Source: Hydractinia symbiolongicarpus
Lineage: Eukaryota; Cnidaria; Hydrozoa; Anthoathecata; Hydractiniidae
Length of the DNA: 60,000 nt
NCBI RefSeq assembly: GCF_029227915.1
Contig: NC_079878.1
Location: 10,728,001-10,788,000, forward strand
Direction of reading: 5' to 3'
Shown: piece by piece, positions 57,692 to 60,000 of the stretch
Layout: every line of letters begins with the position of its first letter
How positions within the stretch are numbered: position 1 is the stretch's first letter
Notes under the pieces: model-generated
Databases searched by the model: none
The model's input: only the letters and a program-made list of their open reading frames with translations
Told to the model about the DNA's origin: nothing
Translations under genes and position numbers: made by a program

Positions 57692-58076
57692 CTAACACAA
57701 TCTAGATAAAATTGGCAGGTTTTTAATATATCCTAGTGGTGTTGCTTGTGGTGGTAGCGGTAGCAGTGATAGTGATTGTGATGCTGGCTGTGGTGGTGGT
57801 GGTGATAGTGATTGTGATGCTGGCTGTGGTGGTGGTGGTGATAGTGGTTGTGATGCTGGCTGTGGTGGTGGTAGTGATAGTGGTTGTGGTGTTTGCAATG
57901 ATGGTTGTGGTGGTGGTGATGGTTGTGGTGGTGGTGATGGTTGTGGTGGTGGTGGTGGCAGTGGTGCCGGTTGCGGTGACGGTAGTGATGATGATGATTC
58001 TTTTAATGGTAGTTCCAATACATTTCTCCTTTCATACTTTGTTGCTGTGGCAACTTTGTTGACTCTTTTATAAAGG
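57692..58076 (-). CDS. proline-rich exon candidate, unidentified
   Basis: Preceded by a strong acceptor (CAAAGTTTCTTTTGCAG). The frame opens LYKRVNKVATATKYERRNVL and ELPLKESSSS, which looks like ordinary protein. It then enters a Pro-rich repeat (PPPQPASQSLSPP, 36-bp period) that coincides with a GTGGTG-type minisatellite. The 3' splice or stop is uncertain. It may belong to the same minus-strand gene as 59027-59236 and 50125-50197. Confidence 0.35.
57732..57995 (+). repeat. GTGGTG-rich minisatellite, about 36-bp period
   Basis: Repeats of GTGATGCTGGCTGTGGTGGT grade into simple GTGGTGATG runs. It overlaps the proline-rich exon candidate on the minus strand. Confidence 0.85.
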
Positions 58077-58631
58077 CTGCAAAAGAAACTTTGCAAGAAA
58101 ATCTTCCCTTAACATCTCTAACAAATCACTGTTTAACCACTACTACACAGCGGCTTTCACTTTTTGATCACCTTACACTTCTGATTTTCCTTTTCATGCA
58201 AAGCACTTTCTCACAGTTAAAGTCAAAACTTTAAAACAGGTCCCCTGACTTAGCAAAAAGTAACTGCAATTCCTTTAAACTTTAAACTCACTAAATGTCT
58301 TAACCTCGATTGTTACGTGGTTAGGCGTGTTTTAAATAGGTTTTAAAGTAATTTTGAAATTAAACTACGATGTGAACACGTCTGTGCTTTAAAATTTTTA
58401 ACATAAAACCTTTTTAACCACGGATGAAATAAAAAACAACACCTAAAACCTTAATATTGTGGTTTAATGTTTTAGGCACCAACATGTCAAATGAATTCTC
58501 AAAAATTTTGAGACACGTTTTGCACATTTTTAAAGCTTACCCATCACTTGTAAACCAGTTGATTTCATATGAGAGCGCATGGAAATTGTCTAGGAATGAC
58601 GTGGTCATGCATAATTAGTGGATCTTTTAAG

Positions 58632-58744
58632 TCCAAAATTTTGATAAACCAAGAAAGATTTTTCAAAAAATAAAAAGATTCCTAGACAACTTTCCAAGCT
58701 CTTATATATGAAATCAACTTGTTTTAAGTGGGAGGTAAGCCTTA
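58632..58744 (+). repeat. dispersed repeat, copy at 58.7 kb
   Basis: Partner of 48543-48652. It shares TAAAAAGATTCCTAGACAAC and TTTCCAAGCTCTTAT. Confidence 0.55.
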
Positions 58745-59026
58745 AGTTTAGAGAAGAAAAAAGCAAACGTTTCAAATTGGAAATTGATCTGTTTCAACAA
58801 AAAACCTTTGCCAAGCTTAACAGATCTGTTTAACTCCATTTTGCAAAAGTATCTAGCCTTGATTTAGACACTATCTTCCAATTCAATTTGTCAAAAAACA
58901 CGAAAGAAAAAAATTGAGACTTTTTTAGGTTTGTGAAGACTATTAATCTTATTTATCACTATTTCTTTTCAAAAGCTGAAGCTTTGTCGAAAGTATAGCA
59001 TGAATTTTTTATAGTGAAACACATAC

Positions 59027-59236
59027 ATTTGTCAAAAAAATATCCAATTTAAAGGCGATTGCCAATTCAATGGCATGGGGCACATCAAGTCCGGGCATCC
59101 AGCCAAACGCATTCAAAATAAAGCGCTTTAAGTGATTCTCTTTGAACAGAGTGGTCTCACAAATGTAGAATAAATTACAGAACTTTTCCATTTTGTTGAA
59201 GTTTTTAAATTGAACAAAAATGGTAATGCAAGTCAA
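59027..59236 (-). CDS. exon candidate of an unidentified gene
   Basis: The minus frame reads MEKFCNLFYICETTLFKENH, then LKRFILNAFGWMPGLDVPHA and IELAIAFKLDIFLTN, and ends at a good donor (ACAAAT, then GTATGTG). The amphipathic helical composition is like a real HEAT/TPR-type protein. No clear acceptor is visible upstream, so the 5' end is uncertain. Not recognised. Confidence 0.4.
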
Positions 59237-59239
59237 GGA

Positions 59240-60000
59240 AACAAATAATGAAAATAAATTAATAAATAAAATAACTACTACTGTGAAGCTGCAATTATTT
59301 AAACAAAGAGACCCTTAATATAAGAAATGACATGAATATTTGCGTTGCTTTTTTGAAAAATGTTTACCATGACTTTTTTTTAATTTAATCCAAATTCCAT
59401 TACTTTGCAGCTATCCTGTGAGAATTTCCAGATTTCTTTTGTGGTATTAGTTTTTTTATCAGATTGCGAAGGTAATCCAGAGACAGATTTTTTTCAATTA
59501 ATCTTAACAACATTCTCATCTTTTACTTCACTACTCTTTTAAGATCCTACTGTTTTCGAAATATATGACACCTCTTCTTTACATTGTTGCATTAGTAGAA
59601 AAAGTGCTTGCTATCTAGACTTGCAAAAAAAATTAAAATTTTAGCAGACTGGAAGATTTAATCCATTTTTAAACATATTTTAAATTAGCTTTAAAACTTA
59701 GGGTTTTCAGCAAGCATCTCTTTCTGTGTTACATCACTGACCTGTTTTTTTTACACCTGTATTAAAAATATATATAATTTAGAAAATTATATTATAAAAC
59801 AAGTGTGAGACATATAGAGGTTTCAATAAAATCAGATGAGATACAACCATGCTGTGATGTGTTGACAAAACCACCAAACAAAATGATTCTAATGTTTTAA
59901 ATACGAGACAGAACCAATCAAACCCTAAACAAACCGTGATATAACAGGAATAGGTTTTAGGTCCGTCATTTTTGTTATTGTTGTTGAAGTTAATAATTAT
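59240..60000. other. non-coding end of window
   Basis: AT-rich, no supported feature. It could be an intron of the minus-strand gene suggested by 59027-59236. Confidence 0.35.

Noticed and set aside
57736-58062. 108-codon plus-strand frame of Val/Met repeats
   Set aside because: Shadow of the GTGGTG minisatellite; no start context or domain.

Overview
This is AT-rich, intron-bearing animal DNA, most likely from a cnidarian and probably a hydrozoan. That placement is inferred from the mobile-element protein families and the three recognisable host genes. No species is claimed.

Host genes, all on the minus strand. (1) A four-exon CCDC51/MITOK orthologue (mitochondrial ATP-sensitive K+ channel subunit) at 9.0-13.5 kb. 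Its first intron holds a PIF/Harbinger-type element, a minisatellite and a hairpin repeat. (2) A single-exon class I histone deacetylase of the HDAC8 type at 13.9-15.2 kb. (3) A single-exon EGLN-like protein (MYND finger plus prolyl-hydroxylase fold) at 45.0-46.2 kb, with an altered 2-oxoglutarate pocket. Several unassigned exon candidates lie at 47.2-59.2 kb; two of them join in phase.

Mobile DNA dominates the rest. 0-8 kb: tRNA-derived SINEs, a 130-bp satellite split by a 3.06-kb element with 69-bp inverted ends and a 9-bp target duplication, and a head-to-tail Helitron junction carrying a SWIM zinc-finger fragment. 19.0-22.4 kb: a 3.37-kb foldback element whose arms are opposed arrays of a 115-bp unit, flanked by a 10-bp target duplication. 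22.7-25.2 kb: remnants of LINE, SINE, Ty3/gypsy and MITE.

25.4-41.3 kb: a complete 15.9-kb Polinton/Maverick-like virus-like transposon with 320-bp inverted repeats and a 5-6 bp target duplication. It holds a truncated DNA-polymerase N-terminal region fused to an MSV199-type fragment. It also holds a morphogenetic cassette (DD35E integrase, small membrane protein, major-capsid-like protein, coiled-coil membrane protein, minor-capsid-like protein and a DUF4116-like repeat protein). Most of this cassette is present twice in direct orientation, and the two copies have decayed differently. Neither copy has an intact integrase and the polymerase catalytic domain is absent, so the element looks dead.

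41.9-43.4 kb: a 0.6-kb direct duplication brackets an orphan Helitron 3' end next to a third fragment of the DUF4116-like gene. 48-60 kb is mostly non-coding, with minisatellites, a 125-bp Helitron and a MITE.
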